The notes: generated by a model not told the origin, from the letters alone. Positions 10,477 through 19,766 are shown, counted from the stretch's first letter. The stretch is DNA of 64,000 bases from Croceibacterium_B sp963783195 (GCA_963783195.1 CAWAMV010000004.1:1488001-1552000), one strand, 5' to 3'. Made by a program: numbers and translations.

Positions 10477-11029
10477 TCAGCGGCAGTCGTCGATCACGCG
10501 GCCGATTTCCGGCCAGGCCGGCAGATAAAGCGTCGGGACTCCGGAGATTTCCACAGCAAAGCGGCCCTTGGAAAAGGCGATCGCGTCGAGAAACGAGTTC
10601 GCGCGCGGGCAGGGTTGCGGCGAGGGAGGGAAGCTGCCCGCCCTGCGGATCGGCACTGAGTACGCGATCGGCCGTCTCGGTTCGCACGCGCATCGGCACC
10701 GACACGGGCGAACTGCCGGAACGAACGAGCGAGACCGAGCCCTTGCTGCGGTTGCAGATCACCGAGAAGCGTGCCTCGCTCTGGGACGGGCCGAAGCGTG
10801 CTGCGCTGCCCTGCGGCGTCTGTGAATAGAACCAGTCTCCCGGCGTCTGCGGCGCGTCCATCCAGTTGTCGAAGCTCGGGGTCACCACAGAGGGTGGCGC
10901 CTGGCTCGGCTCCGGTCTCGGCGGGGGCGGGGAAGGGCTCGGCGCCGGGGTCGGTTCAGGCGCGGAGGGGACGCAGGCGCTCGCCCCGGCGAGCAGCGTT
11001 AGCGGAAGGAACAGGCGGATGGCAGACAT
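10477..11029 (-). CDS. proline-rich lipoprotein, frame broken by one base
   Basis: This gene encodes an exported lipoprotein of about 183 residues: signal with a Cys in GASACVP, a Pro/Ser/Ala-rich linker, then a domain starting DNWMDAPQTPGDW. The frame runs to about LPAR, and the expected ending (FLDAIAFSKGRFAVEISG to GRVIDDCR and TGA at 10477) continues in another frame. Removing one T of the pair at 10598-10599 restores PARDSFLDAIAF. I recall similar proteins in sphingomonads, but the function is unknown. A one-base insertion, real or a sequence error, best explains it. Confidence 0.65.
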
Positions 11030-11092
11030 CGCGCCTCTGTGGCCGATGCCGCGGGTTGGCTCAAGGCGAGTGAAACGGTTAAGCGCAGACAT

Positions 11093-11833
<741 letters not shown>

Positions 11834-11898
11834 TGCGGCCCAAGTTGCGCGGTCCCCACCCGCTCGCCATAAGGCCGGTCGAATTCGAAGGAGCCTGC

Positions 11899-12452
11899 AT
11901 GAACCGCCTCGCTTCGCCTGCCCAGCTTCGCGCCAGCTTCATCCGCTGGGCCTTGTTCCTCGTGCCCACGGTGATGCTGCTCGGCTTCCTGTCGGGCATG
12001 GTCGGGGGCAGCAGCGCCGACAGCCCCTGGTTCATGAGCCTGGACAAGCCGGCTACCTTCCCACCGCCGGCGACCTTCGGGATCGTCTGGACGATCCTCT
12101 ATTTCCTCATCGGGCTGGCGCTGGCGCTGGTCTGCGCCGCCTGGGGCGCTCGAGGGCGCGGAACGGCGATTGCCGCTTTCGTCATTCAGTTCGCGCTGAA
12201 CCTTGCATGGACCCCGATCTTCTTCGGCGCGCACCAGATCACCCTCGGCCTGGCGATCATCGTCGCGCTCGACGTCGCCCTGATAGTCACCACGTGGCTG
12301 TTCTTTCGCGTTCGCCGGCTGGCCGGATGGCTGCTGGTGCCCTACCTCGCCTGGGTGCTGTTCGCGACCTTCTCAACTGGCAGTTCCTGCAGCTCAATCC
12401 CGGCGCGGACGGGCGCGAGGTGAGCGGATCTGTCCAGCGGATTGAATTGTAG
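11899..12452 (+). CDS. tspO: TspO/MBR family membrane protein, frame broken by one base
   Basis: This is a five-helix tryptophan-rich sensory protein / translocator homologue that binds porphyrins and similar ligands in characterised members. WFMSLDKPATFPPPATFGIVWTILY is typical of the first loop and second helix (quoted as WFMSLDKPATFPPPA then FGIVWTILYFLIG). The conserved last motif (LNWQFLQLNPG) is shifted by one frame: ACCTTCTCAACTGG around 12367-12379 should read with an extra C. With that base restored, the protein is 184 residues and ends at the TAG at 12450. An AAGGAG ribosome-binding site precedes the ATG. Confidence 0.75.
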
Positions 12453-12476
12453 CGCAGACGAGGCCACATACCCCAG

Positions 12477-12731
12477 ATGCAGAGCGAAAATCCCTTGATC
12501 GCCGACTTCGTGAAGATGGCGAACGCCGCCGCGGGCACTTTTGCCGGCATGACCCGTGAAGCGCGCGAAGCCGGGCGCGAGCGAATGAAAGAGGCGCTCG
12601 GCGGCCTCGACTTCGTGAGCCGCGAGGAATTCGACGCGGTCAAGGACATGGCCGCGATGGCGCGCGAAAAGGTCGAGATCCTCGAAGCCAAGATCGCCGC
12701 GCTCGAGGCCAAGCTGCCTGCCCAGGGCTGA
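12477..12731 (+). CDS. ubiK: UbiK/BMFP family ubiquinone biosynthesis accessory factor
   Basis: This 84-residue protein of the former YqiC/DUF526 family has an amphipathic N-terminal helix (SENPLIADFVKMANAAAG) and a C-terminal coiled coil (FVSREEFDAVKDMAAMAREK onward) ending in a run of Ala, Glu, Lys and Leu. UbiK trimers bind membranes and UbiJ and are needed for efficient aerobic ubiquinone synthesis in enterobacteria; the same role is presumed here. It stands alone before a terminator. Confidence 0.85.
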   Translation: MQSENPLIADFVKMANAAAGTFAGMTREAREAGRERMKEALGGLDFVSREEFDAVKDMAAMAREKVEILEAKIAALEAKLPAQG

Positions 12732-12749
12732 TCCTTCGGAAGCATGAAA

Positions 12750-12778
12750 AAAAGGGCCCCGTCAGGCGGAGCCCTTTT
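12750..12778. terminator. bidirectional terminator between ubiK and a lipoprotein gene
   Basis: A run of A precedes GGGC-CCCG and CGGA-GCCC arms and a TTTT run follows, so the hairpin has a U-tract on either strand. The flanking genes are convergent. Confidence 0.65.
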
Positions 12779-12829
12779 CCGGACTGGCCGACCACGAAGG
12801 GTACGCCGGCCAATCCTTGTTTCGTACCG

Positions 12830-13108
12830 TCAGTTCATCTCGTCGGCGCGCTCGTTGATCGCGTCGGCCTTCGCGTCGCCGACGTCGTCGAGCTGCTCGG
12901 CCCGCGCGTTCAGCGCGTCTTCCTGCGCCTGGGTCGGGGCTTCGTCAGCCATCTCTTCGAGATTCTGGGCGCGCTGCTCGTAAGCCTGGTCGACGTTGTC
13001 GGCCTGTTCTTCAAGCGCATCGCCGCGTTCTTCGACCGCATCGTCCTGCCCGCAGGCCACGGTTGCCAGGGCGAGCGCGGGAACGGCTAAAAGTGAAATC
13101 CTCTTCAT
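12830..13108 (-). CDS. small acidic, Gln/Glu/Asp-rich lipoprotein
   Basis: This 92-residue protein has a signal peptide and a Cys at about residue 19 (LATVACGQ), then a highly charged helical stretch with heptad-like Ala/Leu/Asp spacing (EERGDALEEQADNVDQ). A strong AGGAGGAGT ribosome-binding site precedes the ATG. It resembles small lipoproteins with a coiled coil, in the manner of Lpp-like or stress-induced envelope proteins, but I cannot assign it to a named family. An EcfG-like promoter 105-130 bases upstream suggests induction by general stress. Confidence 0.75.
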   Translation of the reverse strand: MKRISLLAVPALALATVACGQDDAVEERGDALEEQADNVDQAYEQRAQNLEEMADEAPTQAQEDALNARAEQLDDVGDAKADAINERADEMN

Positions 13109-13445
13109 GGAAGTACTCCTCCTGTTGAATCGATCCGCCAGGCGTAACGCCGGTAAGGCGAAACGGCGCCGGCGGTCGGGATCGGGGTCGATATCCCCGG
13201 GGTCGATGGGTCAACGGGGCGCCATGAGAGGCGTTCCAAAAAAGTTCCCGTCGGCGCATTCTCCGATTCGCCCGCCGAGAGAAAAATCCGCTCGTCGCCC
13301 ACGCCAAGGGGAGGCAGCGCGAAGGACCGTGTGCCGAGTGCAGCGAGCCGACCGCCATTTGACGAGTCTGTGCCTGAGCGGTTTGCCCTAGCGGCGCGGG
13401 CCGTATCGGAGCAAAGGAGCGGCCACCTCATTTCGGGAGAAAGCC
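13109..13445. other. intergenic region between divergent genes
   Basis: This 337-base gap holds the 5' leader and EcfG-like promoter of the lipoprotein gene on the minus strand, and the upstream region of the DUF1993 gene. No tRNA and no coding frame with convincing codon use were seen. Confidence 0.5.
13213..13237 (-). promoter_or_regulatory. EcfG-type general-stress promoter
   Basis: On the minus strand GGAAC, 16 bases, then CGTT match the consensus for the extracytoplasmic-function sigma factor EcfG at the spacing known from sphingomonads. It points at the small lipoprotein gene, leaving a leader of about 100 bases. A second GGAAC lies just upstream but without a matching -10. Confidence 0.55.
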
Positions 13446-13958
13446 GTGGCGCTCAGCATGTACAATTCGTCCGTTCCCGCCTTTACCGCCATGCTCGGCA
13501 ACATGGGCGCCTGGCTCGACAAGGCATCTGCCGAGAAGGACCCCGCCGCCCTCGTCGAAGCACGTCTTGCCGAGGACATGAAGCCGCTCACCGCGCAGTA
13601 CCAGTTCGCCTCCGACTCGGCGAAGAACGCGATCGCGCGGCTTGCCGGCATCAGCCCGCCGGTGATGGAAGACAGCGAAACGACATTCGCCGAGCTGGCC
13701 GAGCGCTGCAAGAAGACCATAACCTTCATCGAGAGCATCGATCCGGCCCAGCTTGACGGGGCCGAAGCGCGCGACATCGTGATGAAGTTTCCCAACGGCA
13801 TGGGCTATCGCTGGAAGGGTGCAGACTATCTGCGCGATTTTGCCCTGCCGAATTTCTATTTCCACGCCACCACCGCCTATGCGATCCTGCGCTCGCAGGG
13901 GGTCTCGCTCGGCAAGCCCGATTATCTGCAGCACCTGGGCCAGCCGGAGCAGATGTAG
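13446..13958 (+). CDS. DUF1993 family protein
   Basis: This 170-residue protein starts MALSMYNSSVPAFTAML and includes GYRWKGADYLRDFALPNFYFH and HATTAYAILRSQG, the pattern of DUF1993, a DinB-like four-helix bundle family with conserved His residues that may bind metal. The GTG start is preceded by GGGAGAA. Function is unknown; it is followed closely by recO. Confidence 0.85.
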   Translation: MALSMYNSSVPAFTAMLGNMGAWLDKASAEKDPAALVEARLAEDMKPLTAQYQFASDSAKNAIARLAGISPPVMEDSETTFAELAERCKKTITFIESIDPAQLDGAEARDIVMKFPNGMGYRWKGADYLRDFALPNFYFHATTAYAILRSQGVSLGKPDYLQHLGQPEQM

Positions 13959-13970
13959 CCTTTCGGCCGG

Positions 13971-14579
13971 ATGCATCTGCGCGCGCCAGCCATCGTTCTG
14001 TCGGCACGCCAGCACGGCGAAACCGCCGTCGTTGTGCGGCTGCTGACCGAGGAGACGGGCGTTGTCGCCGGCTACGTCGCCGGCGGGCGCGGGCGGCAAT
14101 TGCGGCCCGTGGTCATCCCCGGCAACCTCGTCGAGGCCGAACTGCGCGCCCGGTCGGACAACCAGCTCCCCTTTGCCAAGCTCGAACTCGTCGAAAGCCG
14201 CGGGCCCTGGCTTGCCGAGCCGCTGCCGGCGGCCGCAATCGGCTGGGCCTGCGCGCTCACCGCAACGGCCTTGCCCGAACGCCATGCCTATCCGGCGCTG
14301 TGGCAGGCGCTCACCGCGTTGCTGTCCGCGATCTGCCACGCACCCTCGGCCAGGGGCTGGGCTCGCGCGCTGGTCGGCTATGAAATCTTGTTGCTGCGCG
14401 AGCTCGGCTATGGCGGCAGCGCAGCCAGCGCGCGCCCGCCCGAGGGGGAGCTGTCGGAAACACTGGCGGCGATGGATCGGCTGGCCGGACCTCTCGACCA
14501 CTACCTTCTTGCCGACCGGAGGGGAGACGTTATGGCCGCGCGGACCCGGCTCAGGGAGCAGCTAGGACGCATGGCATGA
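13971..14579 (+). CDS. recO: DNA repair protein RecO, short form
   Basis: RecO supports RecFOR loading of RecA at gaps. The N-terminal OB-fold is clear (LRAPAIVLSARQHGETAVVV, LLTEETGVVAGYVAGG, LRPVVIPGN). At 202 residues it is about 40 shorter than E. coli RecO, and the central zinc-finger region is absent: no CxxC is present. The shortened version fits my expectation for Erythrobacteraceae, so I regard it as intact. Its stop overlaps the leuB start by 4 bases. Confidence 0.85.
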   Translation: MHLRAPAIVLSARQHGETAVVVRLLTEETGVVAGYVAGGRGRQLRPVVIPGNLVEAELRARSDNQLPFAKLELVESRGPWLAEPLPAAAIGWACALTATALPERHAYPALWQALTALLSAICHAPSARGWARALVGYEILLLRELGYGGSAASARPPEGELSETLAAMDRLAGPLDHYLLADRRGDVMAARTRLREQLGRMA

Positions 14580-15634
14580 AGATAGCGATTTTGCCCGGTG
14601 ACGGGATCGGCCCGGAGATCATGGCGGAGGCGCGCAAGGTACTCGACGCGCTCGAGCTACCGGGCCTGACGGTGTGGGAGGCCGATGTCGGCGGCGTGGG
14701 CTACAGGCGCCACGGCCACCCTCTGCCGCCCGAGACGCTGGACATGGCGAAGGCTGCCGATGCCGTGCTGTTCGGCGCGGTGGGCGATCCGGAATGCGAC
14801 GGGCTCGAACGCCACCTGCGACCCGAGCAGGCGATCCTCGGCCTGCGCCAGGCGCTGGGCCTGTTCGCCAACCTGCGACCCGCCACCATGTTTCCCGGGC
14901 TGGAGGACCTGTCCGCGCTGCGCCCGGAGATCGCTCGCCAGATCGACCTGCTGATCGTGCGCGAACTGAACGGCGACGTCTATTTCGGTGAAAAGGCCAT
15001 CCGTACGCTCGACGATGGGAGACGTCAGGGCTTCGATCTCATGTCCTATGCCGAGGACGAGGTGCGCCGCATTGCCGAGGTCGCCTTCAAGGCGGCGCAG
15101 GGCCGCAAGCGGCGCCTGTGCTCGGTCGACAAGGCTAACGTCCTCGAGACCAGCCAGCTCTGGCGCGACGTGGTCATAGAGGTTTCGGCCGACTATCCGG
15201 ACGTCGAGCTGAGCCACATGTATGTCGACAACGCCGCGATGCAGCTCGTGCGCAATCCCGGCCAGTTCGACGTGATCGTGACCGGCAACCTGTTCGGCGA
15301 CATCCTGTCGGACCAGGCGAGCATGTGCGTGGGCTCGATCGGCCTGCTCGCCAGCGCCAGCCTCGGCTCGATCCAGACCGAATTCGGCACCAAGGGCCTG
15401 TACGAGCCGATCCACGGCAGCGCGCCCGACATTGCCGGGCAGGGCAAGGCCAACCCGCTGGCGACCATCCTGAGCCTGGCCATGCTGCTGCGCCACTCGC
15501 TCGGCCGCGAGGACGATGCAATACGCGTCGAGTCGGCTGTGGCACGGACCCTCGCCGACGGGATCAAGGGCGCGGACCTCGGCGGCAATGCCGGGACGGG
15601 CGAAGTCGGCGACGCGGTGCTGGCCCGGCTCTAG
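14576..15634 (+). CDS. leuB: 3-isopropylmalate dehydrogenase
   Basis: This 352-residue NAD-dependent enzyme oxidises and decarboxylates 3-isopropylmalate in leucine synthesis. The start IAILPGDGIGPEIMAEA, the substrate-binding LRPEQAILGLR and LIVRELNGDVYFG, the metal-site GNLFGDILSDQAS and the NAD-site YEPIHGSAPDIAGQGKANP are all present. The ATGA overlap with recO suggests co-transcription. The stop is in a CTAG shared with the stop of the convergent gene. Confidence 0.96.
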   Translation: MKIAILPGDGIGPEIMAEARKVLDALELPGLTVWEADVGGVGYRRHGHPLPPETLDMAKAADAVLFGAVGDPECDGLERHLRPEQAILGLRQALGLFANLRPATMFPGLEDLSALRPEIARQIDLLIVRELNGDVYFGEKAIRTLDDGRRQGFDLMSYAEDEVRRIAEVAFKAAQGRKRRLCSVDKANVLETSQLWRDVVIEVSADYPDVELSHMYVDNAAMQLVRNPGQFDVIVTGNLFGDILSDQASMCVGSIGLLASASLGSIQTEFGTKGLYEPIHGSAPDIAGQGKANPLATILSLAMLLRHSLGREDDAIRVESAVARTLADGIKGADLGGNAGTGEVGDAVLARL

Positions 15635-16923
15635 GCGGGGGCCGTCCTGCGGTTGGAGAAGACCCGCCAGTAGGTCAGGCAGCGCCAGAGCCATTCGAGC
15701 GGGCCATAGCGGAAGCGTGCCAGCCACCACGGGCTGAACAGCAGCATGAGCGCCCAGCCGAACAGCGTGAACACCCACAGCCCCGGGCGCATGTACTGTC
15801 CGTAGAGCCCCAGGCCCCAGCCCTGGAAGATCACCGCCATGACGGCCGAGGCGCCGAGATAGTTCGTGAATGCCATCCGCCCTGCTGCCGAGAGTCGCTT
15901 GCCGAGCCCCGTGGCGCCCCAGGCAGGCGTCATCGCCACCATGATCGCCGCATAACCCAGGATCATCGGCAGGCGTTGCACGTGGACTGGTCCGTAGAAC
16001 ACGAACAGGTTGAGCAGGGGCGGGAAGTCCGCCGCCCAGATCATCGCAACGAGCGGCACTGCCAGGATCAGCGAGGTCAAGATTCCCGCGGTGCCCCACA
16101 GGAGCAGCCTGCGCCGGTCCCAGCCCCCGGAGAAAAAGCCCATCCGGAACAGCCCGGCGCCGAATAAAATGCAGGCAAGCGAATCCGTCACCATGAGCGG
16201 CAGCTCGAGGAAGGGCTCCAGCCCCATGTCTCGGACCCGCATGGTCACGATTTGTGGCAGGCTGCCGGTAGCGAGGACCGCCCCGGTTTGCGTGGCGTCC
16301 GCGGCCTGCTCTGCCGTGCGCAGATCGTAGCGATTTCGCGCCGGGCTGCCTTCCGGCTGCGCAAGCGCAGCCTGCTCGCGCTCGACACCGGCCCACAGGT
16401 CCACGCTCGCGAACCAGCTGTCCGCCGCATAGAGCAATAGGCCGGCCGTCAGCAGGACCTTCGGCGGCAAGAGGCGAACGAGGAACATCGCCACAAGCCC
16501 CAGCGCAGCGTAGTGAAACAGGATGTCGCCGTGGAACAGAACGTAGAAATGGAACAGGCCGAACAGCGCCAGCCAGAACAGCCGGCGGCCCTGCAACCAC
16601 CAGGGGTTGGCACCTTTTTTCCTCGCGCGCTCCATGAACAGCACCAGACCGGCGCCGAACAGCATGGCGAACAGCCCGCGCAGCTTGCCGTCGATAAACA
16701 GGTAGTTGAAGGCCCACAGGACCTTGTCGGCAAACGACGGTTCGCCGATCAGCTTGAGCCAGCGGTGCGCGCCGGGAAGCTGGCCGTAGTTGAGGATGTT
16801 GGTGGCAAGGATGCCGAGCACCGCCACTCCCCGAATGAAATCGAGTGTCGAGATGCGCATTTCAGGCTGGTCGGGCGTGCCCGCACGCGTGGCATCGAGC
16901 GGTTGAATGGCGACGGTTGCCAT
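15631..16923 (-). CDS. DUF418 (YeiB-like) multi-spanning membrane protein
   Basis: This 430-residue integral membrane protein has about ten helices. The N-terminus RISTLDFIRGVAVLGILATN and the motif GLFAMLFGAG are typical of the YeiB/DUF418 family, and the C-terminal DUF418 block includes AAGRMAFTNYL and WLARFRYGPLEWLWR. Members are distantly like acyltransferase-3 proteins; function is not established. Stop codon bases are shared with leuB. Confidence 0.88.
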   Translation of the reverse strand: MATVAIQPLDATRAGTPDQPEMRISTLDFIRGVAVLGILATNILNYGQLPGAHRWLKLIGEPSFADKVLWAFNYLFIDGKLRGLFAMLFGAGLVLFMERARKKGANPWWLQGRRLFWLALFGLFHFYVLFHGDILFHYAALGLVAMFLVRLLPPKVLLTAGLLLYAADSWFASVDLWAGVEREQAALAQPEGSPARNRYDLRTAEQAADATQTGAVLATGSLPQIVTMRVRDMGLEPFLELPLMVTDSLACILFGAGLFRMGFFSGGWDRRRLLLWGTAGILTSLILAVPLVAMIWAADFPPLLNLFVFYGPVHVQRLPMILGYAAIMVAMTPAWGATGLGKRLSAAGRMAFTNYLGASAVMAVIFQGWGLGLYGQYMRPGLWVFTLFGWALMLLFSPWWLARFRYGPLEWLWRCLTYWRVFSNRRTAPA

Positions 16924-17032
16924 GCTTGATCTCCCCCCGGAGGATCGCGACGCGCCGAAAGTATAGCAAACGCGCGCCAGCGCCAGCTCGGAGAAACGTT
17001 TTCTTGATATTTACCATGTATCCGGCAGGGCG

Positions 17033-18175
17033 ATGGACATGACCCAAGTCTCGCTCGATCGCGCCGTCGCGGCTGCCGAAAAGCCCCTTGAGCTGGCGAT
17101 CGTGCTGCCGACGCTGAACGAGCGGGCGAACATCGCGCCGATGGTCGCGCGGCTTGAAGAAGCGCTCGGCCCGAGCGGCTGGGAGGCGGTTTTCGTCGAC
17201 GACAATTCGCGGGACGGCACGGCCGACGCGGCGCGCGAGATCGGCAAGACGGATCCGCGCATCAGGGTGATCCAGCGCATCGGCCGCCGCGGCCTCGCCA
17301 GCGCGGCGATTGAAGGGATGTGCGCCACGGCGGCACCTTTCGTCGCGGTCATGGACGCCGACCACCAGCATGATCCGGCGCTGCTGCTCGACATGCTTGC
17401 CGCAGTGAAATCGGGCGAATACGATCTTGCCTATGCGAGCCGCTTTGCCGACGGAGGCAGCGCGGAAGGACTTTCGAGCAAGGGCCGGGAGAAGGGCAGC
17501 CGCCTTGCCAATGCGCTTGCCCGCAAGCTCACCGGGACCGAGCTCAGCGACGCCATGAGCGGCTTCTTCCTGCTGAGTGCCGAACAGCTGCGCAGCCAGG
17601 CAGGCCGGCTTTCCGGCATCGGCTTCAAGATCATGCTCGACATTCTCGCCACTGCCGAGCCACGCCTCAGAGTAAAGGAATTTCCGTTGAAGTTCGCCCA
17701 ACGCCTCGCCGGGGAATCCAAGCTCGATCACGGGGTCGTGCTCGACTTCATTGCCGGCCTGTACGACCGCTGGTTCGGTCAATTCATCCCCACCCGCTTT
17801 GCGCTGTTCGGAACCGTCGGCGGGCTCGGCGTGCTCGTTCACATGGCCGTGGTCGGGTTGTTCTATCGCCTGATGGACCTCAGTTTCACCTGGTCTGTGG
17901 CGATCGCAACGGTCGTGGCAATGACCTTCAATTTCTGGCTCAACAACCTGCTGACCTACCGCGACCAGAAGCTGAGCGGGGCCGAACGAATGTTCTATGG
18001 CTGGCTCAAGTTCTGTGCCGCCTGTTCCGTGGGCGCGCTGGCCAACGTCGCCGTCTCCAGCATGCTCGATGCGATCGGGTTCCACTGGTATGCCGCGGCG
18101 CTCATCGGCGTCGTCATTGCATCGGTGTGGAATTATGCGTTGTCGAGCAAGTTCGTATGGGGCCGATTCCGGTAA
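17033..18175 (+). CDS. dolichol-phosphate-mannose-synthase-like glycosyltransferase fused to GtrA domain
   Basis: This 380-residue protein has a GT2 catalytic domain in residues 15-245: ELAIVLPTLNERANI, VDDNSRDGT and the metal-binding MDADHQHDP. A GtrA-like membrane domain with four helices follows in residues 255-380 (RFALFGTVGGLGVLVHM, FNFWLNNLLTYR). It should load a sugar, probably mannose, onto polyprenyl phosphate and may help flip it. The PMT-family gene at 18427-19716 is the obvious user of such a lipid-linked sugar. Confidence 0.9.
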   Translation: MDMTQVSLDRAVAAAEKPLELAIVLPTLNERANIAPMVARLEEALGPSGWEAVFVDDNSRDGTADAAREIGKTDPRIRVIQRIGRRGLASAAIEGMCATAAPFVAVMDADHQHDPALLLDMLAAVKSGEYDLAYASRFADGGSAEGLSSKGREKGSRLANALARKLTGTELSDAMSGFFLLSAEQLRSQAGRLSGIGFKIMLDILATAEPRLRVKEFPLKFAQRLAGESKLDHGVVLDFIAGLYDRWFGQFIPTRFALFGTVGGLGVLVHMAVVGLFYRLMDLSFTWSVAIATVVAMTFNFWLNNLLTYRDQKLSGAERMFYGWLKFCAACSVGALANVAVSSMLDAIGFHWYAAALIGVVIASVWNYALSSKFVWGRFR

Positions 18176-18204
18176 CGGATCGGATTTCTCACCCACCTGG
18201 GGAA

Positions 18205-18233
18205 TTGACCCGGCAGAGTTACGGCCTTACCTA
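18205..18233 (+). promoter_or_regulatory. possible sigma-70-type promoter
   Basis: TTGACC and TACCTA are separated by 17 bases, 28 bases before the ATG of the 54-codon gene. Confidence 0.35.
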
Positions 18234-18260
18234 TCGTTTGTTAGGAGAGAGGCGTGCGGA

Positions 18261-18425
18261 ATGCCTAACCAAACCCTGGGATATATTCTCCTGGCAGGCC
18301 TGATCGTTACCATCGCGACCGCCGTCTGGCTTCACTGGCGCTATGCGCGCTACCTGCGGGCCAAGCGCAGCGGTACCGGCAGGAGGGATATCCCCGCCGT
18401 CTGGAAGCCCTTCTGGTTCAACTGA
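18261..18425 (+). CDS. 54-residue single-span membrane protein
   Basis: The frame encodes MPNQTLGYILLAGLIVTIAT and then a basic Trp/Tyr-rich tail ending WKPFWFN. One transmembrane helix is evident at residues 6-24, with the positive tail presumably cytoplasmic. TAGGAG lies 13 bases upstream and a promoter-like pair further up. It lies between a lipid-linked sugar synthase and the convergent PMT gene, so a role there is possible but unproven. Confidence 0.55.
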   Translation: MPNQTLGYILLAGLIVTIATAVWLHWRYARYLRAKRSGTGRRDIPAVWKPFWFN

Positions 18426-18426
18426 G

Positions 18427-19716
18427 CTAGCGCCAGCTTGCCAGCCAGGCGTAGTCGAGGAAGCTCATCGGGCCGGCGAGGGGCGCGGCACTCAGGATCG
18501 GGAAGAAATAGGCAAAGAACGCCGCCGAAAGGCCGAGCGTCCCCAGCGGCACCCAGCGCTTCCCTCGCTGCCAGAATTCGTCGAGAGCGAGCGCCAGGGC
18601 CCCGAGCATGAAGGTGGCCGGCAGAAGGTAGTGGTAATAGAACTGCACCGGCTTGGCCGCGACTATCCATAGCAGCAGCGCCGCGCCGTAAAGCAGGAAA
18701 AGGGCCAGCGCATCGCGCCGCCCACGGGCCACGCCCATCCATGCAGCCCATACCAGCGCGGGCAGCCCCAGCAGCATGGTCAGCGGGTTACCGATCAGAA
18801 GCACGCCCCGCTGCGCCCCGCCGACCTGCTCGTAGAGGTACCAGATGGCCCGCCAGTTGCCGACCCACTGTGGCCAGGCGGACTGGTAGGTGTGCGGCGG
18901 AAGTTGCTCTTCCTGCAGCGCCAGCATCGTGCGGTGGACGCCGACGATACCGTTGTCGGCAAAGGGGCTGAGCGACCAGGCCTGCTGTGCGAAAGCGAGG
19001 CCCGGCAGGTAACACGCGGCATAGGCGAGGAGCGGGACGATGCCGAGCCAAAGCGCGGCCTCCAGCGTCGTCATTCCCGCGATCGGCGCGCCCCTGTGGG
19101 CTGTGACGACGCGCCAGCCGGCCTCGCGCGCGCGGACGGCGACGAAGGCAAGGCCCGGCAGGACAGCGACGGGAATGGCATTCCACTTGGAGGCCATCGC
19201 CAGGCCCAGGCACACGCCGGCGATCGCGAAGCGGCGCCGGGCAGTCTCGTGCTCGCGCGCGGCGCCGGCCAGCGCCCAGAGTGCGAGCAGCACGAAGCTG
19301 GCCATGAAGATATCGAGCATCGCGATGCGCGACTGGACGAACCAGGCGAATCCGGTGGCAACGAGGAAGCCCCCCGCAAGCGAGGCGAAGCGGCTGCACG
19401 ACGCGAACCAGAGCGCGCGCATTCCCGCAAACAGGCCCAGCGCGCCGAAGAGCACCGGCATGATCCGCCAGCCGAGCGGCCGGTCCCCGAAGAGCGCGAG
19501 GCCGAGCGCGAGGATCTCCTTGCCGAGCGGCGGGTGCTCGACGTTCGTCGGCAGGGTCAGGTCGAGCCAGGCGCGCGCGGCGGGCAGGTAGTGCACTTCG
19601 TCGAAGTAGGGCTTGCCGGGAATGGTGATGCGCACAAGGCACAGCGCAAGGAAGCCCAGCGCCAGGGCCGCGTGCCAGCCGATCGGGTCGCGCGGATGGT
19701 CGGGCGCTTCGCTCAT
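18427..19716 (-). CDS. PMT-family (GT39) protein mannosyltransferase-like membrane protein
   Basis: This 429-residue polytopic GT-C enzyme carries the acidic PYFDEVHYLPAARAWL in the first periplasmic loop and VEHPPLGKE, the conserved pattern of dolichyl-phosphate-mannose protein mannosyltransferases. QSRIAMLDIFMASF is also typical, and the C-terminal region has PMT-4TMC features (WPQWVGNWRAIWYLYEQVG, KPVQFYYHYLLP). It probably transfers a sugar from polyprenyl phosphate to Ser/Thr of exported proteins. The partner synthase is at 17033-18175 on the opposite strand. Confidence 0.85.
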   Translation of the reverse strand: MSEAPDHPRDPIGWHAALALGFLALCLVRITIPGKPYFDEVHYLPAARAWLDLTLPTNVEHPPLGKEILALGLALFGDRPLGWRIMPVLFGALGLFAGMRALWFASCSRFASLAGGFLVATGFAWFVQSRIAMLDIFMASFVLLALWALAGAAREHETARRRFAIAGVCLGLAMASKWNAIPVAVLPGLAFVAVRAREAGWRVVTAHRGAPIAGMTTLEAALWLGIVPLLAYAACYLPGLAFAQQAWSLSPFADNGIVGVHRTMLALQEEQLPPHTYQSAWPQWVGNWRAIWYLYEQVGGAQRGVLLIGNPLTMLLGLPALVWAAWMGVARGRRDALALFLLYGAALLLWIVAAKPVQFYYHYLLPATFMLGALALALDEFWQRGKRWVPLGTLGLSAAFFAYFFPILSAAPLAGPMSFLDYAWLASWR

Positions 19717-19766
19717 TGAAAGAGAGGACTAGGTGGCGCCGGCGCGCGAGGCAATGGCCTGCTGCG

